This document shows, piece after piece, positions 53,775-63,108 of a stretch of 64,000 nt of DNA. Each line of letters opens with the position of its first letter. Within the stretch, counting starts at the first letter, position 1. Origin of the DNA: Vibrio aerogenes (GTDB lineage: Bacteria; Pseudomonadota; Gammaproteobacteria; Enterobacterales; Vibrionaceae). The notes below the pieces were generated by a model. The model saw only the letters and a list, made by a program, of their open reading frames with translations, was not told the DNA's origin and did no database searches. The position numbers and the translations under genes were made by a program. Location: contig NZ_AP024862.1 in NCBI RefSeq assembly GCF_024346755.1, positions 496,001 through 560,000 of the forward strand, given 5' to 3'.

Positions 53775-53849
53775 TTGATGCCCGTCTTTCGGTGCATTAT
53801 GAGATCACCGAAGAAGAGCTGGTAACGGCTCTCTTCCCGGTTTGAACCA
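53775..53849 (+). pseudogene. Remnant of a second nucleotidyltransferase-HEPN gene
   Basis: It matches 51157-51208 (GATGCCCG, GCATTATGAGATCACCGAAG) and then, after GAGCTGG, jumps to sequence matching 51297-51323. The 88 bp in between are missing; both breakpoints in the intact copy carry GAGCTGG (51202-51208 and 51290-51296). It leads straight into the terminal repeat of array F, as the intact gene does with array E. Confidence 0.8.
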
Positions 53850-54117
53850 TTCTGAAGCTGCCTATACGGCAGTAAACGGAGAGCGTTCAAGTGTCGATCA
53901 AATTGCTCATTTCTAAGCTGCCTATACGGCAGTAAACTAACTCTGCCTGAGCCGTAGCTGTGGTCGCCTTTTCTAAGCTGCCTATACGGCAGTAAACTTC
54001 AGTGTTGACGGTAATGTTGACTGACTCAATTTCTAAGCTGCCTATACGGCAGTAAACTGGGCTGAAGTCGCCGATGCATTGGCCTGACTTTTCTAAGCTG
54101 CCTATACGGCAGTAAAC
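53850..54117 (-). CRISPR. CRISPR array F (type I-F), 5 repeats, 4 spacers
   Basis: Repeats start at 53850 (TTCTGAAGCTGCC variant), 53910, 53970, 54030 and 54090, all ending GTAAAC, as in array E. Spacers are 32 bp and differ from those of array E. Leader from 54118. Confidence 0.97.
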
Positions 54118-54545
54118 CGTTGCAGTATAGCCGCTCAGGCCAGAAAGCAACAGGGATGTGGCTGAAAACTTCGCAAAACCCCCTTTTTTTGAGCGTCTGA
54201 TTTGGGGATTTAAAATCAATAAGTTACAGAGGGGTTGAAAAAAAGGGTCTGAGGGATGGTGGAAGCTTTTGGCCGTGGTGGCTGGTTTGGTACGCTTATT
54301 TGTCGCGTTGATCCAAGTGGCACTGGTGAACGCGCACCACTTCATCTTTTTCCCCGATGAAAAAGACGAAGCAGAAAAAATCGCCCCGAATTGCCGTTTT
54401 CCTGATGCATTTTTAGTTCATCACATGTGAGCCGGGGTACGGTTCGATTCGCATCCTGCTCAGCAAACCTTGAAATTCGTCCCTGAATTTCAACACCCTT
54501 AGTGTCGTGAATTTGCATCAGGCGGCAAGAAGGGGAGTGAGCTGT
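54118..54545 (-). promoter_or_regulatory. CRISPR leader F plus repeat block R1
   Basis: The IHF-type box AATCAATAAGTTA is at 54214-54226 (97 bp). The R1 block continues to about 54545. No gene. Confidence 0.8.
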
Positions 54546-55436
54546 CTTCTTCAAGTCCCGGTATGCATTCCCACGCGGAGCATGGGAACGAGTTGCAAAA
54601 AGACTTTTTCGGCGGTTTTTGGTCTTTCAAAAACCGTCTGGGGCGCTTGCGCCAAAAGCTGCTTGGGTCAGCGAAACGAACTGGCGCACCATAGATGGCA
54701 CTGAAGCTGGAAGCTTTAACATGCGATTTGGCCGCGCTTGTGGTAGCTGGTTTCTTCCATTGCAGTGAATTTGCATCAGGCAGAAATAAGGGAAAAAATG
54801 AGCTGCTTTCTTCAAGTCCCGGTATGCATTCCCACGCGCAGCATGGGAACGAGCGGAAACAGTCTCAAATAAAAGAAAGTCCAAAGGATGAACAGACACG
54901 ACGTCTGTTCAAAATTTTTCTCGCCAGGGAGGGCGATAAAAATTGGTCCTGTCACGCGCGCACTCAAGCCAAATATAAAAAAGACTTTTTCGGCGGTTTT
55001 TGGTCTTTCAAAAACCGTCTGGGGCGCTTGCGCCAAAAGCCGCTTGGGTCAGCGAAACGAATTAGCGCACCATAGATGACACAGAAGCTGGAAGCTTTAA
55101 CATGCGATTTGACCGCGTTTTTGGTGGCTGGTTTCTTCCATTGTAGTGAATTTGCATCAGTCGGCAATAAGGGAAATGAGCTGCTTTCTTCAAGTCCCGG
55201 TATGCATTCCCACGCACAGCATGGGAACGAGCGGATCTCAAATAAAAGAAAGTTCAAAGGATGAACAGACACGACGTCTGTTCAAAATTTTTCTCGCCAG
55301 GGAGGGCGATAAAAATTGGTCCTGTCCCGCGCGCACCCAAGCCAAATATAAAAAAGACTTTTTCGGCGGTTTTTGGTCTTTCAAAAACCGTCTGGGGCGC
55401 TTGCGCCAAAAGCTGCCTGTACCAGCGAAACGAATC
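54546..55436. repeat. Right-end mosaic of R2 and R3 repeats
   Basis: R3 54546-54593, 5'-truncated R2 54594-54730, R3 54807-54856, R2 54864-55112, R3 55186-55234, 3'-altered R2 55237-55436. Several short frames occur on both strands but reappear only as repeat copies. No gene. Confidence 0.75.
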
Positions 55437-55470
55437 GGTGACTTTGATACCACAGGAAAATCGTCTGGCT
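55437..55470 (+). pseudogene. Fragment of a GNAT gene like that at 33631
   Basis: GGTGAC followed by CCACAGGAAAATCGTCTGGC matches 33871-33904 inside the island GNAT gene with three differences. It is fused to the end of an R2 copy and marks the right edge of the repeat region. Confidence 0.6.
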
Positions 55471-55484
55471 TCGCTCCGTCAATC

Positions 55485-56159
55485 TCATACATCCCTGCAA
55501 CTGTCTTCCCAGTGTTCTGCATAGGCGGCACTATAGTCCGGCGTTTCGATGCCGGGGGATAAATCCGGCGCTGGTTGCAATGGCCCGACGATGGTGCGGT
55601 AAGGCACGACGCCAGCCCAGACCGGATGTCCGAGATCCGATTCGTCATCATTCACGCCGTTTCTGCTGATTTTTACTGACGCTTCATCCAGCGGCATGGC
55701 CAGCAGCATGGTGGCTGCAAGCTCCCGATCATGACTCAGGCGAATGTCTTTTGTGCGTCCCGGTGCAATCTGCTCAATAAAATGGTTCAACAGTCGATCT
55801 TTCTCTTCAGCAGAGTCAACAGGGATGAATTGGCCATAAACCACAGCAGAACGATAATGTGCGCCGTGATGAAATGCTGAACGTGCCAGCACCCAACCGT
55901 CGAATAAGGTAAAAGTCAGACAGGCCGGATTTCCCTGTTTGAAATGGCGCATTAAACGGCTGTTATTAGCACCATGAATATAAACATGGTTATCCACCCG
56001 CCAGGCCAGCATCGGGATGACGACTGGCCCGTGCTCCTGAATCAATCCTATATGTGCTACCTTCGATTCATCAATAATCTGGTACAGTGATTCTGGTGAC
56101 TGAACGGCTTTATGCGGACCTTTGTGAATTTGAGTTCTCGAGGTTGTTGATAACATCAT
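55485..56159 (-). CDS. Pyridoxamine 5'-phosphate oxidase-related flavoprotein
   Basis: This 224-residue split-barrel FMN-binding protein of the PNPOx-like superfamily has an N-terminal part SLYQIIDESKVAHIGLIQEH, PVVIPMLAWRVDNHVYIHGA and LMRHFKQGNPACLTFTLFDG, and a C-terminal DELAATMLLAMPLDEASVKI-like region (as written, DRELAATMLLAMPLDEASVK). Such proteins are commonly encoded beside MocR/PdxR regulators, as here, and may take part in vitamin B6 or nitro/quinone chemistry; the reaction is unknown. Divergent from the MocR gene over about 100 bp. Confidence 0.82.
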   Translation of the reverse strand: MMLSTTSRTQIHKGPHKAVQSPESLYQIIDESKVAHIGLIQEHGPVVIPMLAWRVDNHVYIHGANNSRLMRHFKQGNPACLTFTLFDGWVLARSAFHHGAHYRSAVVYGQFIPVDSAEEKDRLLNHFIEQIAPGRTKDIRLSHDRELAATMLLAMPLDEASVKISRNGVNDDESDLGHPVWAGVVPYRTIVGPLQPAPDLSPGIETPDYSAAYAEHWEDSCRDV

Positions 56160-56202
56160 GGCTCCCTGATTGATGTTGAACGTGATGATTGATGTGACTT
56201 TA

Positions 56203-56240
56203 GAATTAAACTGGTATGGTATTAAGCGCCAGTTTTATAA
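56203..56240. promoter_or_regulatory. Possible MocR operator
   Basis: AAACTGG and CCAGTTT form inverted arms 14 bp apart within the divergent intergenic region, just before the MocR ribosome site AAGGAG. This is suitable for autoregulation, but unproven. Confidence 0.4.
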
Positions 56241-56256
56241 TAATGAAGGAGCCAGA

Positions 56257-57687
56257 ATGATGCTGATAGATATTGGTGATTTGCAATTGGACCAAACGTG
56301 GAACACCCGTCAGGCGCAGCTTTTTCATGCTATCCGCAACAAAATTATCTCAGGGCTATGGCCCATAGGCGGGAAACTGCCTTCTACCCGCAAGCTGGCA
56401 CAGAGTCTGACACTCAGCCGGAACACGGTCTCAGCGGCTTATGAACAGCTGACTGCAGAAGGTTATCTGGAGAGTCGTCACCGCTCTGGCTTCTATGTCG
56501 CTGTTCAGTTACCGGAACAATTGCGTGTTGCGCCGGCACTGCCGGTTGCCCGTGTCCTTGCTGAACCGGCTTTTGATGAAAATCAGTCTTTTGCGCCCGG
56601 TGTGCCGGATTTAAGTGCCTTTCCGTACCATCAGTGGCGGCTGATGCTGCAAAGACAGCTGGAGCGCAGACATCTAATGGGCAATCAGGATGTACAGGGA
56701 GATGCGGAACTCCGGCACGCTTTAGTGCACTATCTGGCAACCAGCCGCGCCGTCCGGTGCCGGGAGACGCAAATCATTATTACGTCTGGCGCACAGCAGG
56801 CATTATCGATTGCTGTCATGGCAACTTTGCCACATCCGGAGACGGTTTTAATGGAGCAACCCGGCTATGTACAGATGAGTAAAGTGATTCAGGTGCTTGG
56901 TCACACGATTGAGCCTTTGCCCGTTTATGAGAAAACCGGCGTGGATGTCGATCATGTACTCAACAGTGCGGCTAAAATGGTCTATCTCACACCCAGCCAT
57001 CAGTACCCGATGGGGACAACACTAAACACGGAGCAACGCATCCGCCTGATTGAGTGGGCTTCTTCCCGGCAGCGACTGATTATTGAAGATGATTATGATA
57101 GTGAATTTCAGTTTGCACACCGGCCTTATACCAGTCTGCAAGGGCTGGCGGCTCAAATGGATAAGGCGGGTTGTGTCTGTTATATCGGGTCGTTCAGTAA
57201 AATTCTGTTTAACGGGTTGCGGCTGGGGTATCTCGTTGTGCCGGAAGCGTGGGTTGAGCGGTGTCTGATGCTGAAGAATGCTTTAACCGGCGATTCGCCG
57301 GGTCACACTCAGGCGGCAGTTGCCGCGATGATTCAGGAGGGACATCTGCTACGCCATATCCGCAAGATGAGGCGGCTTTATCAGGAGAAATATAAAACTA
57401 TCTGCCTTGCTGTCCGTCATCATTTTGGCTCCCGGATTGAGATTATCAGCCAGCCGGCAGGGCTTCATATTACGCTGAAATGGCACGCGGGTCTGGAGGA
57501 AAAGTGCTGGTGCAGCCGGGCCCGAAAGGCCGGCCTCATTATCCGGCCTTTGGGAGATTATGAAATGACTGCTTCGCCGTCCCGGTCTTGGCGCGGGGTT
57601 GTGCTTGGCTACGGAAATACCGCTATCGACAAAATTGAGACGCTTATTCAGGCGCTGGCAGAGACCGGCCCTTTTCCTGAAAAGTGA
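56257..57687 (+). CDS. MocR/GntR-family regulator with aminotransferase-like domain
   Basis: The start at ATG 56257 (MMLIDIGDLQLDQTWNTRQA), after AAGGAG, gives 476 residues. The N-terminal winged helix (LPSTRKLAQSLTLSRNTVSA) is followed by a fold-type I aminotransferase domain from about 110. Its PLP-binding features are TSGAQQALSI, IEDDYDSEF and the lysine in IGSFSKILFNGLRLGYLVVP. MocR regulators sense PLP or PLP-amino acid adducts; PdxR members control vitamin B6 genes. The neighbouring PNPOx-like gene is a likely target. A longer reading upstream is not supported. Confidence 0.87.
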   Translation: MMLIDIGDLQLDQTWNTRQAQLFHAIRNKIISGLWPIGGKLPSTRKLAQSLTLSRNTVSAAYEQLTAEGYLESRHRSGFYVAVQLPEQLRVAPALPVARVLAEPAFDENQSFAPGVPDLSAFPYHQWRLMLQRQLERRHLMGNQDVQGDAELRHALVHYLATSRAVRCRETQIIITSGAQQALSIAVMATLPHPETVLMEQPGYVQMSKVIQVLGHTIEPLPVYEKTGVDVDHVLNSAAKMVYLTPSHQYPMGTTLNTEQRIRLIEWASSRQRLIIEDDYDSEFQFAHRPYTSLQGLAAQMDKAGCVCYIGSFSKILFNGLRLGYLVVPEAWVERCLMLKNALTGDSPGHTQAAVAAMIQEGHLLRHIRKMRRLYQEKYKTICLAVRHHFGSRIEIISQPAGLHITLKWHAGLEEKCWCSRARKAGLIIRPLGDYEMTASPSRSWRGVVLGYGNTAIDKIETLIQALAETGPFPEK

Positions 57688-57757
57688 GTGCTGTTGATGA
57701 GACTCACTCTTTCTCATCGCGTGAATTCTTGCAGCCTGGCCGGTCTGACTTTCGGGA

Positions 57758-59392
57758 CTAAATTCTGAATTGCCTGACCTGTCCCAGCAAATCCTGAGCA
57801 ATCTGAGTCACTTCCCGGCTTGCATCAGCAATCTGATCGGCGCCACTGGAAGATTCTACGGCTGCCTCATTAATGGACGTGACAGAACGATCGATCTCAT
57901 GACAAACGGAGCTTTGTTGTTCAGAAGCTGTCGCTATCTGGGTATTCATATCACGGATAATCAGCACGGCCTGTGAAATTTCATCCAGAATCTGTCCGGC
58001 TTCTGCGGCATTTTCTCCTGTCGTCAGCGCCCGCTGGTTATTTTTATCCATCATGGTGACTGCGGTTTTAGTCGCGACCTGCAGACTTTCGATGGCCTCT
58101 TTGATTTCAACTGTCGAGGACTGGCTTTGCTGAGCCAGTTGCCTGACTTCATCGGCAACAACAGCAAACCCGCGGCCTTGTTCTCCGGCTCTGGCCGCTT
58201 CAATGGCAGCATTCAGTGCCAGCAGATTCGTCTGTTCAGCAATTCCCTGAATCACCGTCACCACGGAAGTGATATTTTCACTGAACGTATCCACTTGTTT
58301 AATCTGTGATGAAATTTCCTGAATTTCATTGACCAGATCCCCGACGGCCTGTGTCCCTTGCTGCACGGTGATATTTCCCTGCGAAACCTGTTGTGATGTC
58401 TGGCTGGTTTCATGATTGGCTGTTTCTGCACTGCCGGCAATTTCATTGGCCGTTGAAAGCATTTCAGTCACGGCTGTTGCCACCATCTGAATTTCATCAT
58501 GCTGCTTTTTCACGGTATCTCTGGACTGAAGACTGACGGAATTCAGTTCTTCAGACGAAGAGGCAAGCGACTGGGCCGACTGATTAATGTTAGACACCAG
58601 TTCACGTAATTGCCTGACCATCACATTGAATCCGGTGGCAATATCAACCAGCTCATTTTTACCTTCCAGTCTGATTTCCTGAGACAGGTCGGACTCTTTG
58701 GTGATGAGGTCAATGGAGTGGGCCAGTTTCGCGAGCGGTCCTTTGATACTCAGGAAAGTCGTGATACCAATCAGTGAAATCAGTAGTAACGTCACCACTG
58801 AAAGCACAATAAAAATGAAGCGGCTGCTTTGATAATTCTGATTAATTTTGTCCCTTTCCTGAGCGGATACCCGGAGTTGCAGCGTGACCAGCCGGGTAAT
58901 GGCTTCACTGATCGGATCAATATCTTCATACAGAGCACCATCGAAATCGTTGAGCCTGTTTTTAACATTTCCCTGCATATCTGGCCGGCTCAGCACCTGA
59001 CCGACCCGATCCAGGGCCTGATTTGCCTGTTTAAACAACCGCTCTGACTCTCTGACCAGCACTGTTTCCTGTGGCGTTAATTCCGTGCTGGTGTAAGTGC
59101 GCCAGCGGGTCGCAATTTTCTCTCTGGCACGCTGAATATCTTTCAGGGCAGTGGCACCATCAATCAGCCCGCTGTTTGCTTTATTAATGTTATCTATGAC
59201 AGAGACAGCATAGCTGTCAGCGATATCTTTCAACTGTTCCAGCGGGATAATTCTGTCGTTGTAAATCCGGTTGACGCCTTCGCTGGCGGTTTCCAGTTTT
59301 ATCATTGCGATCGTCACGATCATTAATAATCCTATTAATGGAACGACCGACATAATGATTAATTTGTGACGGATGGACACCTTATTCATCAT
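57758..59392 (-). CDS. Methyl-accepting chemotaxis protein
   Basis: This protein of about 544 residues has a membrane helix (about 10-30), a periplasmic four-helix-bundle type sensor (31-190), a second helix (about 192-212), HAMP (213-265), and the signalling domain with the conserved hairpin [15 protein letters not shown] and [16 protein letters not shown]. It clusters at the pole with CheA/CheW and steers flagellar rotation. No C-terminal CheR-binding pentapeptide is visible. The ligand is unknown. The start follows AAGGAATTG; a second ATG 3 bp later is equally possible. Confidence 0.9.
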   Translation of the reverse strand: MMNKVSIRHKLIIMSVVPLIGLLMIVTIAMIKLETASEGVNRIYNDRIIPLEQLKDIADSYAVSVIDNINKANSGLIDGATALKDIQRAREKIATRWRTYTSTELTPQETVLVRESERLFKQANQALDRVGQVLSRPDMQGNVKNRLNDFDGALYEDIDPISEAITRLVTLQLRVSAQERDKINQNYQSSRFIFIVLSVVTLLLISLIGITTFLSIKGPLAKLAHSIDLITKESDLSQEIRLEGKNELVDIATGFNVMVRQLRELVSNINQSAQSLASSSEELNSVSLQSRDTVKKQHDEIQMVATAVTEMLSTANEIAGSAETANHETSQTSQQVSQGNITVQQGTQAVGDLVNEIQEISSQIKQVDTFSENITSVVTVIQGIAEQTNLLALNAAIEAARAGEQGRGFAVVADEVRQLAQQSQSSTVEIKEAIESLQVATKTAVTMMDKNNQRALTTGENAAEAGQILDEISQAVLIIRDMNTQIATASEQQSSVCHEIDRSVTSINEAAVESSSGADQIADASREVTQIAQDLLGQVRQFRI

Positions 59393-59812
59393 CAATTCCT
59401 TTTAATACATTTCTCGCGCATTTATCATAAAATACGTTGTTCAGTAAACTTTAAATTCATTAAATTTATAATTATTTGCAGAGTTTTGAATCTGGTTTTT
59501 TATATACCCATATATGGGTGTATTCGAAAAAACATAAGACTGTCCGTATTTTTTCATGAAATAAATTACAAAAACATTCTTTAAATACAACGGTCTATAT
59601 TTAATCGCTGATAAAATACGATAAAAAACCATCAGTGTATAGAATTAGTTATTATGAGATAGAATGATTCAGAAATAATTATTTCCGCCATCGAACAGCT
59701 CATAAGGAAATATATACCCATAGATGGGTATAAACACTTTAGCCGGTGATTGGGTGTAGATTCCGGCGCGGCGCACCGGGGTGAACGTCTGCCTGAATTT
59801 TATCGCCCGCAA
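59393..59812. other. Intergenic region with two TATACCC palindromes
   Basis: It is A+T-rich and contains TATACCCATATATGGGTGTA (about 59502-59521) and TATACCCATAGATGGGTATA (about 59714-59733), short palindromes of the family seen elsewhere in the window. No gene. Confidence 0.5.
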
Positions 59813-59834
59813 AAAAACCGCAAGAATATGCAAT
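59813..59834 (+). repeat. 22-bp direct repeat, right copy
   Basis: Identical to 32536-32557 in the same orientation. It lies 80 bp upstream of the EamA start. Confidence 0.75.
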
Positions 59835-59914
59835 CCTCCGGCAAATACCTGCAATCTTCCCACGCTTCTCTCTGTCACAATGCAGCTGAAAATCAGCTTT
59901 TTAAGGATAAATAC

Positions 59915-60841
59915 ATGTCGAATGGTGTGGCAATAAACGGGCTTTTGTATGGCAGCACGGTACTCATCTGGGGGACAACCTGGTATGCGATTGCCTTGCA
60001 GGTGGGGGATGTGCCGGTGATGGTCTCGATTTTTTATCGTTTTGCTTTGGCTGCTGTCCTGCTGCTTGGCGGGTTGAAAATCATGGGACGTTTACACCGG
60101 ATCAAGCGGCAAGACCACCTGTTCTGTCTGCTACAGGGCATGTGTGTGTTCTGTTTTAATTTTCTGTGTTTTTATTCGGCAAATTACTATATCAACAGCG
60201 GGCTGGAATCGGTCTTGTTCTCGATGGCGATACTGTTTAATGCGGTCAACGGTGTGATATTTCTTGGCCAGCGTCTGACCCGGAAGTTATTGATTGCCGG
60301 CAGCTTTGGCATTTCAGGAATTATCAGCCTGTTTTGGGAAAGTTTGATGGCACAGGATTTAAGTGCTGAAACTTTCTATGGCATTGGCTTGTGTCTGCTG
60401 GGAACGTATGGCTTTTCTATCGGTAATATCATCACAGCACGCCATCAGAAAAAAGGTTTGGATGTGCTTTCAACCAATGCCTGGGCCATGTTGTATGGCA
60501 CCTGTACCATGCTGGCCGTGATTCTGTTGACTCAAACTCCGTTTCGCTTTGAAGCCTCTGTCAGTTATGTGGGGGCGTTACTTTATCTGGCAGTTTTTGG
60601 CAGCGTGGTAGGTTTTGGCAGTTATTTTGCGCTGGTCGGGCGAATTGGTACCGGCGCAGCCGCTTATGCGACGGTGTTGTTTCCGCTGGTTGCACTGGGG
60701 GTTTCCACCGTTTATGAAGGTTATATCTGGACGGAATCTGCGGTTGTGGGGCTGATACTGATTCTTTTTGGCAATGTGGTGATGTTTTACAAACCAGCAC
60801 AGTGTGTTAATCAGATGCGTCAGGCAAAGCAGGAAAGCTGA
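59915..60841 (+). CDS. EamA-family (DMT) exporter
   Basis: The start at MSNGVAINGLLYGSTVLIWG (59915), after TAAGGATAAATAC, gives 308 residues. Ten membrane helices form two EamA repeats. Features include LIWGTTWYAIALQ near the N-terminus and LFPLVALGVSTVYEGYIWT in helix 9-10. DMT exporters move amino acids, metabolites or drugs; the substrate is unknown. The long leader carries the 22-bp element shared with the AraC gene at 32447, suggesting that regulator controls it. Confidence 0.87.
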   Translation: MSNGVAINGLLYGSTVLIWGTTWYAIALQVGDVPVMVSIFYRFALAAVLLLGGLKIMGRLHRIKRQDHLFCLLQGMCVFCFNFLCFYSANYYINSGLESVLFSMAILFNAVNGVIFLGQRLTRKLLIAGSFGISGIISLFWESLMAQDLSAETFYGIGLCLLGTYGFSIGNIITARHQKKGLDVLSTNAWAMLYGTCTMLAVILLTQTPFRFEASVSYVGALLYLAVFGSVVGFGSYFALVGRIGTGAAAYATVLFPLVALGVSTVYEGYIWTESAVVGLILILFGNVVMFYKPAQCVNQMRQAKQES

Positions 60842-60914
60842 GATTTGACTTGCTGTATTTTGACATGATCGAAGCGGATTGATCTTGCGGGTGTTTCTGC
60901 TGTGACATGAAAGG

Positions 60915-60991
60915 ATGCTCCCGGAGCGCTCCGGAGAAACCGGAGCAGTTTGTCACATCGGGGGGAAGGAGCAGGGTGACTCCGGGAGCAT
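60915..60991. repeat. Cloverleaf-like inverted repeat between convergent genes
   Basis: The outer stem ATGCTCCCGGAG/CTCCGGGAGCAT (60915-60926 with 60980-60991) encloses two inner hairpins, CTCCGG-AGAAA-CCGGAG (60929-60945) and GTCAC/GTGAC (60952-60980). It is likely a bidirectional terminator or structured intergenic element. Confidence 0.6.
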
Positions 60992-61015
60992 ATCTGACAC
61001 GGAAGAACAGCCTGA

Positions 61016-61819
61016 TTAGATCGTACCGCCCAGCTCTTCGGACAGCGTTTGCAGCTCTTTTCCGCCCGCCATCAGATTTTGCAGCTCATCCGTGGTAATT
61101 TCAGATTTTTTATAAGTGCCGAGTGTCTGTCCCCGGTTGAGGATGGTGAAGTTATCGCCGACTGCATACGCATGGCGTACGTTGTGGGTGATAAAAATGA
61201 CGCCCAGCCCCTTACCGCGGACCTGATTGATATATTTCAGGACCATTGAGGTTTGTGCAACACCCAGTGCTGAGGTCGGTTCATCCAGAATCAGCACCTG
61301 AGCGCCGAAATAAACTGCCCGCGCAATGGCGACACACTGTCTTTCACCACCGGATAAGGTGCCGACTGCCTGTTCCGGGTCACGGATATCAATGCCGATT
61401 TTCTGCATCTCCTCATGCGTGACTTCATTGGCCAGTTTCATGTCAATGTACTTCAGGCCAAACTTATGTTTGAGGGGTTCCCGGCCCATAAAAAAGTTAC
61501 GGGTAATCGACATCAGCGGAATCATCGCCAGATCCTGATAAACCGTGGCGATGCCTGCATCCAGTGCATCTCTCGGACTGTTAAAACGGACCGGCTCTCC
61601 CCGGACCCGCAGCTCGCCTTTGGTCGGGGCATGGACACCGGAAAGGGTTTTAATCAGGGTTGATTTACCGGCTCCGTTGTCTCCGAGCAGACAGAGCACT
61701 TCACCTGCATGAACCTTCATGTCAATGCCATTGAGTGCGATGATATGGCCGAAGTGTTTGACCAGACCACGTGTTTCAACCAGTGGCGTTTTCGGGGGAG
61801 TAAAAATTGCTGCATTCAT
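61016..61819 (-). CDS. Sugar ABC importer ATPase
   Basis: The start at [20 protein letters not shown] (61819) follows GGAGAG inside the end of the permease gene, 1 bp after its stop. The 267-residue single ATPase domain has Walker [19 protein letters not shown], signature [16 protein letters not shown], Walker [12 protein letters not shown] and the switch His in FITHNVRHA. One ATPase domain (not the tandem two of RbsA/XylG) fits the FrcA-type carbohydrate importers. It powers uptake through the adjacent permease. Confidence 0.9.
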   Translation of the reverse strand: MNAAIFTPPKTPLVETRGLVKHFGHIIALNGIDMKVHAGEVLCLLGDNGAGKSTLIKTLSGVHAPTKGELRVRGEPVRFNSPRDALDAGIATVYQDLAMIPLMSITRNFFMGREPLKHKFGLKYIDMKLANEVTHEEMQKIGIDIRDPEQAVGTLSGGERQCVAIARAVYFGAQVLILDEPTSALGVAQTSMVLKYINQVRGKGLGVIFITHNVRHAYAVGDNFTILNRGQTLGTYKKSEITTDELQNLMAGGKELQTLSEELGGTI

Positions 61820-61820
61820 C

Positions 61821-62990
61821 TTATCGCTCTCCTGTGACACGTTTACGGACAATATTGTTGAAGATCACGGCCAGCAGTAACATGCCGCCAAGGAAAACCA
61901 GATACCAGTCCTGATCGATACTGGTGTAACTGAGCCCGATCATCACCATGCCGAAAATAATCGAACCGAAGAAAGCCCCGATTGCCGAGCCATAACCACC
62001 CGTCAGCAGACAGCCGCCGATAACCGCAGCAATGATGGCTTCAAATTCTTTCTGGAAACCACGCCGGGCATCGGTTGAGCCGACATCCATCACGGTTAAT
62101 ACGGCAACTAACGTGGCACATACGGCGACAAAAATGAATAATATGGTTTTCACCCGGTTGACCGGAACACCTGAGTTACGTGCGGCCTTCGGATCGCCAC
62201 CGGCAGCGAAAATCCAGTTGCCGAAACGGGTTCTGAGCAGGATCCAGGTTGCCAGAATGGTCAGACCAAAAAACCAGAGAATTTCGACCGGTACGCCGGT
62301 CACCATCGGCGTGCCATTCGGGAAGGTATCAATCCAGCCCTGATCTGCCGCCCAGCGGAACAAGCCGGTAAATGCATCGCCTGAAAACAGGTGAACCAAA
62401 AAGCTGTCACCGGCCGCTTCGCGAAAGCCCCGCAACTGTGTGGAACCACCACTGGCCATTTTTAAGCCAACCAGTGTCAGGCCGCGCAAAATAAACAAAA
62501 AAGCCAGGGTGACAATAAAAGAGGGCAGCCCGGTTCTGAGAACAATCTGCGCATTCAGGGTGCCAAAAGCAATGGCACAGGCAAAAGTGACAATCAGCGC
62601 CAGCCCGAGCGGTAAGTTCAGCACCACCAGCGCTGTCCCGAAAATAAGCCCGGCAAATGCCACCATGGAACCCAGAGAGAGATCAAACTCACCGCCGATC
62701 ATCAGCAGTGCGGCGCCAATCGCCAGAATACCCAGCTGAGATGCCGGAACCATAAAGTTCATCAGCCCTGACAGGGTAAACATGGCCGAATCAGCAAAAA
62801 TAAGGAAGAAAATGGTGACCAGAATCAATCCGGTCATGGCACCGAGTTCGGGACGGCGAATCAGTGCGGTCAGTAGTGATACTTTTTTCACCCGTTCATC
62901 ACCTGATGGTGTTTCTGAAGAAGGTGAGGGCTGTGGCACCGTTTCTGCGGGCGTGTCAGCCTTGGTCGATGTTGATAAAACTGAATTCAT
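61821..62990 (-). CDS. Sugar ABC importer permease (FrcC/RbsC type)
   Basis: This 389-residue permease has an N-terminal Ser/Pro/Glu-rich extension of about 35 residues, followed by eight to ten helices of the RbsC-like family. Family blocks include [20 protein letters not shown] and [21 protein letters not shown]. It forms the membrane channel for a monosaccharide. It lies between the binding protein gene (118 bp upstream) and the ATPase gene (1 bp downstream) in one operon. Confidence 0.9.
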   Translation of the reverse strand: MNSVLSTSTKADTPAETVPQPSPSSETPSGDERVKKVSLLTALIRRPELGAMTGLILVTIFFLIFADSAMFTLSGLMNFMVPASQLGILAIGAALLMIGGEFDLSLGSMVAFAGLIFGTALVVLNLPLGLALIVTFACAIAFGTLNAQIVLRTGLPSFIVTLAFLFILRGLTLVGLKMASGGSTQLRGFREAAGDSFLVHLFSGDAFTGLFRWAADQGWIDTFPNGTPMVTGVPVEILWFFGLTILATWILLRTRFGNWIFAAGGDPKAARNSGVPVNRVKTILFIFVAVCATLVAVLTVMDVGSTDARRGFQKEFEAIIAAVIGGCLLTGGYGSAIGAFFGSIIFGMVMIGLSYTSIDQDWYLVFLGGMLLLAVIFNNIVRKRVTGER

Positions 62991-63108
62991 AATGCGTGCT
63001 CCTGCTCCATAGCCAGTGATTGATGGTCGTCAACCGGCTCAATTGCGAACGAAATCCCCCGGACGTGACCGCTGAGTTATCCCGCGGCCACGACGTGGCT
63101 GGTGATGA

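Noticed and set aside
32683..54089. Spacers matching other parts of this window (self-targeting)
   Set aside because: None was noticed by eye beyond repeat-derived similarity; a proper alignment of the 25 spacers to the genome and to phage databases would be needed.
32653..54345. Reading frames running through CRISPR arrays, encoding periodic LSCLYGSE- or VHCRIGSLE-type peptides
   Set aside because: The 60-bp array period is divisible by three, so repeats stay in frame by chance; these are translations of repeats and spacers.
35052..55436. Short recurrent proteins beginning MNRHDVCSKFF on one strand and RFADPSGFWRKRPRRF-type frames on the other
   Set aside because: They exist only as copies of R2, on both strands, with varying starts and stops and no ribosome sites.
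32500..55500. A Vibrio superintegron, suggested by single-gene cassettes between repeats
   Set aside because: The repeats are CRISPR leaders and R1/R2/R3 blocks; no regular attC sites of the VCR type and no integron integrase are seen, and cassettes face both ways.
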